Shown here: in pieces, positions 42,037 to 53,299 of the stretch
Position numbering within the stretch: position 1 is the first letter of the stretch
How the letters are laid out: every line of letters begins with the position of its first letter
Assembly (NCBI GenBank): GCA_030374805.1
Contig: JARGSG010000028.1
Span: 124,001 to 188,000, forward strand
Direction of reading: 5' to 3'
DNA from: Gracilaria gracilis
Taxonomy: Eukaryota > Rhodophyta > Florideophyceae > Gracilariales > Gracilariaceae
DNA: 64,000 bases
The notes under the pieces: generated by a model
The model's input: only the letters and a program-made list of their open reading frames with translations
Told to the model about the DNA's origin: nothing
Databases searched by the model: none
Position numbers and translations under genes: made by a program

Positions 42037-44139
42037 TTGGTCACTATGGAAATACCTACAAGGATTACTCGTGGCTCTAGCGCGCCACCTAGCCACAAGG
42101 GTTCTGCTGCGGCTTCGGCCGCCAAACCCATTCTGGATAATCCCGAGGAGCTGCTTCGGCAACCTCGGGCCGGAACCTCAAAGGATACGGGCACTCAGCC
42201 ACCGTTGGCTCCTGAACCTAGTAAGGAATTGCCGACAACGGTTGAGGACCTTTGGCTCCAATTGGAAGATCGAGCGAAAGCTCTTTTTACCGCTACGGTT
42301 AATGAAGCTATGACCTCAATGGACATGGACGCCGTTACCCGCTTGGTGGTTGATCGAGCCGTGCACGAGCTTTCTCAACGCATACCTAAATTGGTTGAAA
42401 CATACCTCTGAACGGGTGCCCGGGAGCATATCTACCGAGTGCTTCAAGACCTTTGGGTTTCCGAAGGAATGGCGGAAACAAAAACCCCTGGGGTGAATAT
42501 GGTTAGTCGCATACCACAAGGGATCCCTGCCGGTTCTTCCGCACCAATCAAGCCAATTCCGGCCGATAGTGCGTACGTACAAAGTTTAAGGCAAGATCAA
42601 GAGGGCCATATAGAGATTAGCCCTCGAGACGTGTACTTGCCACCCATTGGAGGTAACGTTCGAAAGGACACCAAGACTGGTGGACCTGAGGACGATTCGT
42701 CTGATCCCGAAGAGGGGCGACGAAGAAGAATACGCAAGTGTAAAGAAAAGAGGAGGAAAAAGGGAAAGAATCGCGGCTACGACTCTGACCCCGATTCCTC
42801 GAGCTCCGATACCGATACTGGTTCATCTTCGGATGATGACCGTAAAGATAGACGCAAGGAGAACCCGAACAGGTTGGCGAAGAAGCCGTCTAAGAGAAAC
42901 CGTAAAGGTAAGAAGAAACGGTACGAGTCGACCGACTCGGACTCGGACACCGATACAACCCTAGAGGTGCGTCAGCCGCTGAACGATATGTTCACCAAAG
43001 CGGTTGATTATAGGTCAAATCGGTTGAGAAACCGATCCTCTGCTTACACCCAAGAGGTTTCGCAGAAGATCACCAAGCACCGTAAGAAGCTCAGCTTCCA
43101 GATGGGTGATACTACCTTCACAGGTGATGATCCCATTGCGGTAATTGAGTTTCTGAAGAAGTTCAAGATTGCATGTGACCAAAATGGGTTTTCCGAAGGT
43201 GCTGCCATGTGGTTATTCCAGTTTTATCTTAAAGGTCAAGCTTACCACTTGCTGCAAGGCAGGCTCCGTGGAAATACCCTGGCGGTTGATGAAGAGGGAA
43301 CAGAGATGTTAGAGACGTACCCAGAAGTGGTTAATTTCATGTTGGGAACCTACGCTACCGATGAGGTTATCCAGGAAGGTTACGCTGAGGTGCAGGCATA
43401 TCGCCGACGCTCTAGCCAAATCGAAATGGAATTCTCGTTAGGCCTTTGGAATCTGACCACCCGATGCGGTAATGTCTTTACCACTAGTAGGTTGAAGTCG
43501 CTTTTCGCTGACAATGTCGACAAAGCGATCCGTTCGCAGGTACGCAACTACCTGGCGAACAACCGTAAGGTGGACTATAATGGGCTTGCCCGTTATGCCC
43601 AGGGACTAGGCGACACTCTCCGTCACGGAAAGAAGCCGTGTGCGTCCCATACCTCAAAGGATAAACCGAAACGGTCAGTATTGGAGCTAGGAGAAAGCAC
43701 TACCTCAGAGGGTGATTCGCTCATTCGCGTACCAACAGGGATGGTGGTTCATCTCGTGACTGCTCCGCAGGCTCAGTCACGAGCCACCTCCATTGGTAAT
43801 TTGTCGTCGACAGTACCACCAGCTTCGTTAAGGGCACCACCAAGTGCGGCGAGCACTCAACAAACCTCAACGGGTGGTTCCCAAGTATCTTCATATGCTA
43901 CATCACCGACCAATCCGGTTACCCGACCTACCTCTATGGCAATGCGTGATCCTCAGACGGGTGGATTGGTCTGCTGGCTCTGTTTATTGGCAGACCATCT
44001 GACGAACAGATGTGACAAAATACCCCCAGGGGTGCGCGAACATCTGATCAGTGCGAGGCAGCAAAACCACCGTAACCTATATGGATCTGGAAAGAGGGTA
44101 CAAGCTCAACCATCACCATCTCAGGTTCATATCGTCTAG
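42037..44139 (+). pseudogene. gag: Element B gag with CCHC zinc knuckle
   Basis: The frame starts about 140 bp inside the LTR and is interrupted once, by a TGA at 42409-42411; it then shifts into the frame 42439-44139. N-terminal region: Pro/Ala-rich. Middle: strongly basic and Asp/Ser-rich low-complexity (about 42700-42960). Then a helical capsid-like domain, a Ser/Thr-rich linker, and a zinc knuckle C-x2-C-x4-H-x4-C (CWLC..H..C) at about 43973. The protein would package RNA in cytoplasmic particles. Element A lacks part of the N-terminal region and has lost knuckle residues. Confidence 0.8.
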
Positions 44140-44264
44140 GAAACTCCAATCTTGGAGAAGGACAGTCCCGCTCACGAGGAGCAAGAAAACACCGAACGGT
44201 TAGCGTAGGGGCCACCCCTAACCGTGAATTGGAAGGCCCGTAGATACCGGAACGGGAAACCTTA

Positions 44265-45254
44265 ATGGGGGAAAAAGAAGAATCAGATGTACCCAATGTG
44301 GTGTGTCTGATGAAGTACAATAACTATAAAGTTAATGCTTCAGTAAGCTTTCTCAATTACCTACAGGTTCCCGTTGCGTGTGTACTCGATACCGGCGCCG
44401 GTTCGAATGTGCTAAACGCTCGCGTCTTACCCGATGCGGTCTTGCGAAACATTCGACCTGCCCCAACTATCAACCCGCTGGTGGACGCTAACGAGCGCCC
44501 ACCGCACCTTAGAGGAATGTTGACCACTGTGGCACAACTTGGAACCTTGAAGGTGAAGCTCAAGTTCTTTGTGGTGGATCGTCTGGCGACAGACTGTATC
44601 CTCGGGACCAACTTTACTGACAGACATGCCAAGGAAATTTTGCCAGGGTCCCGAACGGTCGCTCTCCGTCAAGGTGGTCGTATTGCCGTACTGGGTAATA
44701 CGCAGACCAAAAATGGTTGGCGTCAGAAGCCGAGGTGTAATATACCCACCGAAATGGTTTCATACAAGATACGGCTCACCAGATTGGTTTCAATTCCGGC
44801 TATGACCCAAATGGTATTGAATGTCTCATGCGCAGTTCCAGGATTAGTAATGCTACAGAACCATCCTAGGTTGGCAGAAAGACATCTCGCCTTGATGGCA
44901 AACGGGATTATCGACAACATCCCTAATCTATCCTTCAAGGTGTACTTGAGTAACTTTAGCAATCACATTGTTAAGTTACCCAAGAATACAACTATTGGAA
45001 TAGCATTGCAGGTACCACAAGGGGTTTTCACGGTCTCACCTAATAGGTTGGGCGAGGTCGCCACCTCTAAGGAAGGGGGAGGAACAGATGCGCCATACCC
45101 TGCATATGCGCCCCCGTTATCGACAAACACCAAAATGGAACAGAATATCGCCAATACCTTTAAATTTGGAGATCAGGAAAAGACTATGGAACTGGACCCA
45201 GTGCGGAATTGGAGAGAGGAATTCCAGATCGGTGCGGAGAACCAGGCTCTCTGA
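44265..45254 (+). pseudogene. Element B protease and linker to RT
   Basis: The frame differs from gag, implying frameshifted expression of pol. The active site LDTGAG lies at about residue 45 and CILGTNF about 65 residues later: a retropepsin fold pattern. A conserved linker of about 200 residues follows. It ends in TGA at 45254; Element A has CGA-type Arg at this place, so the stop probably arose by a CpG-to-TpG change. The catalytic Asp is intact, in contrast to Element A. Confidence 0.8.
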
Positions 45255-45341
45255 GACCAGATCCTCAGTCTCTTAGAAGAATTTGAACCCATTTGGTCGG
45301 GCCTGTTAGGCCAAATTGAGACTACGGAGCACCGTATTGAC

Positions 45342-46742
45342 ATGGTGCCTGGATGGAAACCCATTTACCAGCAGCCTTACCGTGCAGGTCCAAAAGCCCG
45401 TGAGGTTGAGCTCAATGAGGTCGAGCGAATGCTCCGTGAAGGTGTCATAGAACCAGCAAATGCGGACTGGGCCAGCCCAGTGGTTCTGGTCACAAAGAAG
45501 AATGATACCCGTATGCGGTTCTGTGTGGACTACAGAAGACTGAATATTATGACCATTAGGGATTCGTACACAATACCTAGAATGTACGAGTATATAGATT
45601 CGTTGGGCAATGCCAAGATCTTTACTACGCTCGATTCCAATTTTGGTTATTGGCAGGTACCTATCAGGGAAGAAGACAAGGACAAAACTACGTTTACTTG
45701 CCACGCTGGGTTGTTCCGCTTTACGCGTATGCCCTTTGGGTTGCGGAATGCCCCGGCCACCTTTCAAAGGGCGTTAGATATAATCCTTTCGAAATTGAAG
45801 TGGAGAACCGCTCTGGTATACATCGACGATGTAATCATATATTCCAGAACGGTAGAGGAACATTTTCACCATATCAGGGAAGTTTTGAACCTTTTGAGGG
45901 AATCTGGAGTAACGTTGAAGCTCCGCAAATGCGAATTCTTCACCAAAGAGCTAGAATACCTTGGTCATGTCATCAGCTTTGGGAGGTTAGAATTGACGCC
46001 GCGGAATATCCGGGCCGTGCAGGAGGCGAAGCAACCCACGTCCCAAACGGAAATCCGATCCTTTATAGGTTTGTGCAATGTGTACCGCCGGTTTATCAAA
46101 AGATTTGCCAAGAAAGCGGCCCCCCTAAACAGGAAGCTACTGAAAGGCCAAACTACAAGGTTTCAATGTCTTACCAATGAGGAGATGGATGCGTTCGAGG
46201 CGCTGAAACATGCGCTCTTGACACCTCCCATCTTGGCACTACCCAAAGCTGGTTTACGATACACATTGGATACTGATGCTTCGGAGGCCCAAATTGGTTG
46301 TTGTCTTATGCAGGAGCAAGAAAACGGCGACAAACTACCTATACGGTACTGGAGCCGTGCCCTGCGCCCTGCAGAAAAGAATTACACAACAGCTGAAAAG
46401 GAGTGTCTAGCTGTGGTCTGGAGCATGTTGATGCTCCGCCCCTACCTATATGGTGAACGGTTCTCGCTTCGAACCGACCATGACGCCCTGCGATGGATAC
46501 TCGGTCTCGCCGACGCATCGGGCAGACTTGCCCGATGGCGGTTACGATTTTCAGAGTTCGAGTATGACGTAAAGTACCGTCCAGGTATCAAGCACAATGT
46601 CGCAGACGCGATGTCTCGCATTACCACAGACGGTTTGAACACCGAGCCGGTAGAGGATGATATCCCATGCTTTACCATCTGTACCAACCCTGATGGTGAT
46701 ACCTTAGAAGGTTACTGGACTTTACACGAAGAGGATACGTGA
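45342..46742 (+). pseudogene. Element B reverse transcriptase and RNase H
   Basis: A single open frame of 466 codons: fingers (EVERMLREGVIEPA), VDYRRLN, FTTLD, PFGLRNAPATFQRAL, catalytic LVYIDDVIIYS, LGHVI, FIGLCNVYRRFI, then RNase H with TLDTDASE, YWSRALRP, TAEKECLAVVW and ADAMSR. All catalytic residues are present. It ends with TGA at 46740-46742 where Element A encodes Trp. The domain itself would be functional if expressed. Confidence 0.85.
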
Positions 46743-46793
46743 TTTAGTGATGCCATCGCTCGGGAAATACTCGCCCTCAAGGAAACAGAGGTC

Positions 46794-48485
46794 ATGCCGA
46801 TTACCCGCGAGGAATTCCTGAGAGAGCAAGCAAACGATGTTTATTGCCGCTCTCTCATGGACCAAGTAGGTATGAAAGATTCAAACTTTGACGTCGACCA
46901 AAATGGTTTCCTGGTGAGGCGAGCTCCTATTGATGGTTCCCTTCAGAAGGAGGTGCCCAAGGTGCTGCGCCCTCGGGTGCTGTACCTGGCTCACTACCCA
47001 AGGCTATCAGGACACCCTGGAGGTACGAGAATGTACTACACCTTGAGGCAAGGGTACTACTGGCCTCATATGGCTAATGATATATATACCTTTGTGGGTC
47101 AATGCGAATCTTGCGTACGTACCCGTGGAGGTCTCCGGCAGCAGATGAAATACTTGAAGTTATTCCCTGCAGCGGGTCCTCTCGAGTTCGTCGCAATAGA
47201 CCTTCTGGGTCCATTACCAAAAACCACAAGGGGGTATCAGTACATCATCGTAACAACCGACAGGTTCTCGAAGCTCACGAGAGCGATGCCCTTGAAGGAC
47301 ACAAAATCTACGACCCTCGCGGTGGCGTTCTTGAACAAATGGATCTACCCGTATGGCGCACCGCTTTATCTACTTACCGACAATGGTTCGAACTTAGCTT
47401 CGAAGTTCCTTGAAGCTGTTTGTAACCTCTTGGGTATTAAGCACTAATTCACTACTGCCTATCATCCGCAAACGAATGGGCAAGTGGAGCGCTTTAGCCG
47501 AACACTGGTATCTAGGTTGCGACATTATACGGAAGAACACCAAACTGGTTGGAACGAGCTCGTACAGCCCTTGACATATGCATATAACCTTCAGGTTCAT
47601 CGAGCGACGCACACTACGCCGTTCGATCTGACACTGTCAAGACACCCACGAGGTATTGTTGTTGAAAGGGACCCATTAGGACAAGAAACCGCCGGAGCGC
47701 TCACACCGTCACAGGTCAAACGGAATACCTTTTTGAGGTTGATACGAGCTCCCAAGTATGCTGAGAGCAAGCTCACAGCATCCCAGAAACGGTACAAGGA
47801 GGACTACGACCGAAAGGTAACCCAAGTGGTAACGGCTACGCCGGGTCAATATGTCTTTATTGACCACCCTCCGAAAGGAGCTAAACCACGACCGGGTGAT
47901 GAAGCGGATGATGAAGCTATTGATAGAGATATCAATTCGAAGCTTCTTCCGAAATCATCGGGACCTTTCAAGGTAGTTCGGTCAACAGACCACACGGTAA
48001 CGGTGAACCAAGATGGTGTAGAGAATACGATCTCTATTGACCGAATCACGGTTGCACCTCGAACGGTTCAGTCCAGGAAGAAACGCGGAGAATCCGCGCG
48101 TGACCCACAAGCAGTTGCCCTGAGGACCCAGCCCCAGGAAGATGGGACACCCATCGAGGTTAATGATGATGCACAGGGTGAAGACCCAGACTACGTACCA
48201 CCTGCGGGGATTACGGTTCCTCCTTCAGAGGAAATACCTACCCCTAGTGGTACCGATGCTCATCTCAACCAAAGTGGTGAAAAGATACCATCTCAGGTCT
48301 CTAATGAGTTCCCAGTAATACGCCTTGTAGGTCACCGCCGTACCCAAGGAGGCCTAAAGTACACAGTACGCTGGTATGGCTGGGGCGCTGACGGTGATAC
48401 CGCCGAGCCGCCCTCAGCCATACCACACAACTTCCGGGTGAGCTACTGGAACCGCAAGGGAGAGGACATGCCGAATGATGGGTAA
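46794..48485 (+). pseudogene. Element B integrase with chromodomain-like C-terminus
   Basis: Zinc module H..H (LAHYPRLSGH) and C-x2-C (QCESCVR); catalytic core with Asp in FVAIDLLGP, Asp in LTDNGSN and Glu in NGQVERF. A TAA at 47445-47447 falls between the second Asp and the Glu, where Element A encodes Tyr. The GPY-type region follows, then a Pro/Glu-rich linker and, in the last 55 residues, a chromodomain-like segment (IRLVGHR, KYTVRWYGWG, IPHNFRVSYW). Such tails steer chromoviruses to specific chromatin. The aromatic positions of the chromodomain are only partly recognisable. Confidence 0.8.
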
Positions 48486-49547
48486 ACCTTAGACATAATG
48501 CAGTCTCCTAAGGAAGGGGGAAAAGCATTGTAATGAGGAGCACCAAAGTCGTTTCGGACGCTTACCGGAAAGGTACAACCAGTAAGAAGCCTTCCGCGAG
48601 GGTACGTCCAAGGAGCGGTAGCGCTAAAGACGGACGCACCGTTGTACGCGGGCCGTTGCACACGCACCATGCACGTGCGCGGCACGCGCGCGAACCCGCA
48701 CGGTGGAAACATTCAAAAAATTGTATCTTTTTTATCTGACGAGGCATACGCGCGCTGTTCGTGGCGCGCCGTGCGGAGTAACCGATTCGGTTTAAACTAT
48801 TGTATGTAGGGAGCGAGCAACGGCATGGTAAAAAAATTATAAGTATTTTGACCGTTCCGCGCTCCCGAATCGGCCATTCCCAGCCTCTGAAACCGCTTGG
48901 TTCTCGAGATACAGACCAAAAGGGGTTTCTGCGTTTTCACTATCATATAGAGGGGTAATTTTCCGGTCAAACATTTTGATTCGCCTTGCAAGTAACCTGC
49001 AGGGTAAAACACCGCACGTGCGCCCATGCATGGTGAGAGGCCATGCAGAACCATCTAGGTACATTGCCGGCCACTGCGCGCAAGCGCGTGGCACAATATC
49101 TGACCTTATGGGAAGGCGAAACCGCTCGCTGCGCCGTACGAAGGCGCATCGGAGTACCAACGTGGTGAACCATACTACGAGCACCAAAATGGCTCAGGAT
49201 GGAGCTAACTTACCTCTTGGAACTTACCTACAAGGAATTAACCTTCACCCATCGTGGTACGCTGGTCTAAGAAGGGGGGAGGAGAGTTGCAGAGGAGAGT
49301 TCCAAAACCTAATTGGAGATGCGCAGGTCTAAGGGGGGGAGGAGAGTTCCAAAACCTAATTGGAGATGCGCAGAGCTAAGAAAGGGGGCGAGCTGTTTTC
49401 GAGCTTCCTCCCTCGCTACGCACCGCACCTCAATGGCAATTGGAACCTAGCATGGAAACGCATAACTTTTAACTTTACTTGAAGAGTAATATCAATAGGG
49501 ATGAAGGAGCAACGTGGCTCAAGCACAGAACCAAGTGGATACGACAA
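48486..49547. other. Spacer between pol and the antisense gene in Element B
   Basis: About 1.06 kb without a convincing gene. Purine-rich CTAAG-A-GGGGG tracts occur near 48508, 49267, 49329 and 49376; the last three are part of a tandem duplication (49264-49372). Element A has lost nearly all of this spacer. Confidence 0.45.
49264..49372. repeat. Purine-rich tandem duplication
   Basis: 49264-49325 and 49326-49372 share GGTCTAAG, a G-run, GGAGAGTTCCAAAACC and ATTGGAGATGCGCA; a third partial unit follows. Confidence 0.7.
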
Positions 49548-51646
49548 TCAACCTGATGGGTGAGTGGCAAAGTGAGGCCCCGAGAAGCCCCCAGCTGAAA
49601 ATCTCCGACCCGGAGTGGTGTTCTGATGGGCTCCCGGCCAAGGCTGGAATAGATGAGCCTGGCCTGGAGCCTGGCTAGGCGCGCTACCATGACCCACGAG
49701 GGTACCAGTAGGCACGCTGACGCCCGGCATTACGTCGGAACCCATCGGAGGTGGCGCGCTCGCCTGCGCAACCGACGGAGGTACCGACGACCCGATGTGG
49801 AGAGGAGCCTGCGGAGCGGCTAGAAGGCCGGGGTTCAGGCTAGCACCAAATAGAGGATTCTCCAAAGGGTTTGTAGGCGTCGGGCCCATGGCCGTCGCTA
49901 GGCCTGCCATCTGGTTGGTAGCCATCTGGTAGAGCTCGACCTGGAGCCGGTTCCAGAACTCACCAATTTGAGAAAAGGATCGCATGTACTGTGCATGACG
50001 AGGCATGAGCCTTTCCAGAAGGGTAAGAGCTTTGACCACAGAGGTAGGACCCGCCTGCTGGAAGTTCACCACGCAGGCTTGGTGGACCAGAGCCATTAAA
50101 CCTGAAATGGCCTCGGAGTCTACCTGAGAGGGGACAGGCGCCGCAGCAGCAGCCATGACACCCCCTAGGATAGCACGCGGAGGCCCATCAACCCTTGTGG
50201 TACTAGGGAGAAGAGGAGTCACACCAGTATGGGCAGTCGCATTGCGTCCCTCCGGAGCGGGAGTAGGCGCTGAAGTGACCACAGGGGTAGCTGCTGGCGA
50301 TTCCACCACGATTGGGAATGGCTCGGGACTCCCTGGAGGTCCCTGATCGGTCGGAGCCCCGGGATAGCGCTGCTTCGCGCGGGATTCAACCTTCCAGGAC
50401 ACCGGATCGAAAACCTTCCACCCCTGCTTGGTTCCCCACGGGAAACTCTCCACTTGGGTAAGCAACGACTCCAGCTGCTCAATGGAGTAGTCCGTACCTG
50501 CCACAATGGTTCCCAGTCCAAATAGGCGAATGTCGCGAATGACCCTCGGGGGAATGAAAAACATACGACCAGGAGGTTGCACACCGTCACGGTAAATCTC
50601 GGCTTCTCGAGAACGGCAATCCCAGTCAATACCGTCACGGGCAGCCTGCAGAGCCAGGATGGCCACCAATACGGCCCATTCCGCGAGGGCAATGGACCAA
50701 ATGAGGTATTACCGATCGTGTTACGGGTGATGTAGCTCCCGAAGTAAGCCAATACCGGTGGGGTTGGGACGCTAAGCGACATCGGAACCTCATAGGCATT
50801 CCACAATTCAGGTCGGGCCACATACCAAGAGGTTCTTCCCCTATTAGGTTGTGAGAAGAACTCCACATTATGGAACCCATGCATGACGCGGTTGAAGCTG
50901 GACCGGGTGCGAATGCGAGCCTCGGTGGCAGCATCCACCCCCCACCTACGACGGTTAGCCCAATGGATGGTATTGTAAGGCCTATCGAAGCAAACTAAAT
51001 GTGGATAAGCCGGAAGGTACTGCTGCGGAAGGGAGTCGTACTGACAGACCTTCAAAACCAGACGTCGGTAATAATGGAGCTCCGGTTCAATACGAACGTA
51101 CGGCAGATCGCTGGGATAAAGCGGGGGAATGAAATACCTCATTGGTGTGTGTCGCTGGCGACTATCATAGCACTCCACCCGACCCTGACGAGGTTGACAT
51201 TCCTCATCCCGACGGTGGAGCGTTTGCGGGACGGAGTGGAGACGCTCGCAATCCCTACGAAACAAACCCAAGTAGGTATCTAAAGTCGGACAGCCCAAGA
51301 CGCCGGGAAGCGATGTGTTCCCCGGTGCCACTGGCCAGTTCCGACGGTACAGCGTCGCATGCGAAACCATTCTTGGATCGACCCCGAAGGTACCATGTTG
51401 GGAAACGTTCCAGTCGGCCGTGGTGAACGTCTCCGAACCATAATAGAAAATACCACGAGGAATCTCGGGCTCCGGACCATACGGGTCCCGGATCCCTTCG
51501 TGAATCCCTTGAGGTTGATGTGAGGAAGAATGAACCGGCTGGCTCCGGAAACCAGTTGGGATGCGGGAATGGTACAAAGCAGCACCCCGAGAACCAGACT
51601 TGGCAATGCCGCTTCCGCGGCCGCGCGAAGGACCGGCACCCGACAT
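49548..51646 (-). pseudogene. Antisense gene of Element B, convergent with pol
   Basis: The ATG at 51646 (MSGAGPSRGR) is shared with Element A. The frame runs open to about 50720; a one-base deletion relative to A (near 50715) then moves it into the frame ending at 49548. Total about 700 residues. The N-terminus is Ser/Gly/Arg-rich; a folded-looking central part (about residues 60-430) carries TFTTADWNVSQH, TPMRYFIPPLYP, PHLVCFDRPYNT, PPVLAYFGSY, RDGIDWDCRS and RMFFIPPRVIRDIR; the C-terminal third is Pro/Ser/Gly/Thr-rich and ends in HFATHPSG. I see no signal peptide, transmembrane segment or known domain. Many of the A/B differences are conservative at protein level. Transcription would run from the 3' LTR side toward pol. 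Function unknown. Confidence 0.65.
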
Positions 51647-52676
51647 GGTGTGATGAGTACCGTGAGGGAGTGGTTGAGACGGCGAGCATTCGACCGCAAG
51701 GGTGAAGCGAATCGGCTTTTTATCCACAATGGGTGAGTCACTAGAGCTGATGCTCAAAACCTACACCCGTTCGGGGCCCCATGCTGGTTCAACCATTAAG
51801 GTATCGGCATTGGTCGCCGATGGCGCGCCGTCCCTTGGGGTTACCTCGTCCGACTGACCAACATGGGGAACCGACAATCGCCGTGTACCGCTACGGGTGC
51901 GAGCCCGCACGCTGGTACCAAGGCTACCCATGTGGTTCAGATAAGGATCGAGGGTCACCATAAACGGATTCAACCTTGTCAATCGGACGAGAAGGCACGG
52001 TGGCGACAGCCCGCGTAGGCAAACCGCAAACGGGTACGAAGGTAACCAGAAGGGAGAACGGTGGAACAACCTCGATGGAGTCAGTGGCAGTGCCTCCAAG
52101 GGACGAAGATGGAACCTGAAGGGTACAGCGCGACAAGCCGCAACCAAGGGAGCGTCAAAATCTTGCACGGTACAGTTCGCACAGGAGCGCAAAGCTGCGC
52201 CGCGTACCTCAATGGGTGCGACGACGCGGAATAGGCGATCGAAGCCCTGAATCCGTTTAGGTGTATGCAGACGCGGGCTGATAGTCGAACCTCGAAGGGA
52301 CAGAGAGACACGCCGCAACCAAATGGGCGCCAAAATCCTTCACGGTAAAGTGCTCACAAGAGCTCGAAGGCGCAACCCGCCCCCCCCCCCCCCGCCACTG
52401 GGTATACCGACACGGTAAATGGGTCGAATCCGTGCAACCAAAAAGGTAGAACCTTGGAGGTATGCAATAGGCGCGCGTCGCGCCCAAACCACAAATGGGA
52501 ATGGATAGAGCCGCAATCGGTGATAAACAAGGTGGTGAACAGAGTGCCTTCGGCGACGCAGAGCCGACGAGACGCACGGCGCGAGATGGCACGAAGGCTG
52601 CGACAGGGACCAAATTGGTACGGCGATGCAACCAACTTGGTGAAAGGATCTAGGAGCCACGAGGGCGTGGATCAGG
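51647..52676 (-). other. Leader region of the antisense gene in Element B
   Basis: Contains a frame (52333-51761) related to 13367-13750 of Element A, and further upstream GC-rich text with a C-run at 52380-52393. Possibly a promoter plus leader or an upstream exon of the antisense gene. Confidence 0.35.
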
Positions 52677-52692
52677 GTAGGAAGATGGTCTG
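52677..52692 (+). other. Polypurine tract of Element B
   Basis: GTAGGAAGATGGTCTG directly before the 3' LTR; Element A has the same tract with AAGGGGG. Confidence 0.6.
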
Positions 52693-53197
52693 TAGTACAA
52701 TGAGACCTCAATGGGTTGGTGCCACGTGGGTCTACTGGTGCGCCTTGCTGGCTGCACTGCACCCAATTGGTATTCTGTATTTTATATTTTATAATTTCTA
52801 ATTTATAGTTTAGGATAGCTTAGCATTGCTGGCCCATGACAGTAGGTCATGGGTGCAGCCGATGACGTCATGCCCGCGTGGAAGGTCGGCGTCGGTGCAC
52901 CTTGTATATATTATGGTGCACCTCGCCTTCCCCCTTGAGTATTGTAAAGTCAGGCACCACTAGGGTAGTGACTATACCATCTTGGTCACTTGCTACTCTA
53001 TTACTATTCAGGTTTAACCGCGCGTCGACGTCTACTACCGTACACTTACACGGTCTAGACTAGTTGCCCCGCCGTTTGACCCTGCGGGTTTCAGGTGCCC
53101 TACTACCATATTGATTGTGTGTTTTTCTTCTTTAGGTTGAGCCCTCGTGCGCTCCCTCCACCGGGCGGACCCCACACCTTATCGGTATTTGTACGAC
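52693..53197 (+). repeat. 3' LTR of Element B
   Basis: 505 bp, same ends as the 5' LTR and the same promoter layout (TGACGTCA at 52863, GGTGCACC at 52894 and 52915). It is followed by the AATGG duplication. Confidence 0.9.
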
Positions 53198-53202
53198 AAT
53201 GG

Positions 53203-53270
53203 TATGCCCCAGAGCCTTGCCCTTTAATTTAATGCAGAGCAAGGCGACTAAAGAGCCTCATGTTGAATTT
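53203..53270 (-). pseudogene. pogo-like transposase relic, N-terminal part (other side of Element B)
   Basis: On the minus strand the text GGVKFN followed by an LALH block and GAYH corresponds to LGVKFN..MAIT..ASYH of the transposase at 55589-56341. It runs into the target duplication at 53202 and continues in the same frame at 41386 when Element B and one AATGG are left out. Confidence 0.65.
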
Positions 53271-53299
53271 CACTCCCCCTTTGTCTTGTGTGCTTGACG

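Larger units (their letters stand above)
41392..53197 (+). mobile_element. Element B: Ty3/gypsy chromovirus-like retrotransposon with antisense gene
   Basis: 11.8 kb, with 505-bp LTRs at both ends, a 5-bp target duplication, primer-binding site, gag, protease, RT, RNase H, integrase, a chromodomain-like tail and, between pol and the 3' LTR, a long gene on the opposite strand. Main gag-pol defects are a few stop codons (42411, 45254, 46742, 47447); the key residues of all four enzymes are intact. The two LTRs differ at more than a dozen positions in the first 150 bp by eye, so the insertion is not recent. It interrupts a pogo-like transposase relic. Confidence 0.9.

Noticed and set aside
50219-50640. 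Tail of the frame 51757-50219 as the C-terminus of the antisense protein
   Set aside because: After the one-base deletion this is out of frame; the Element A copy shows the other frame is the conserved one.
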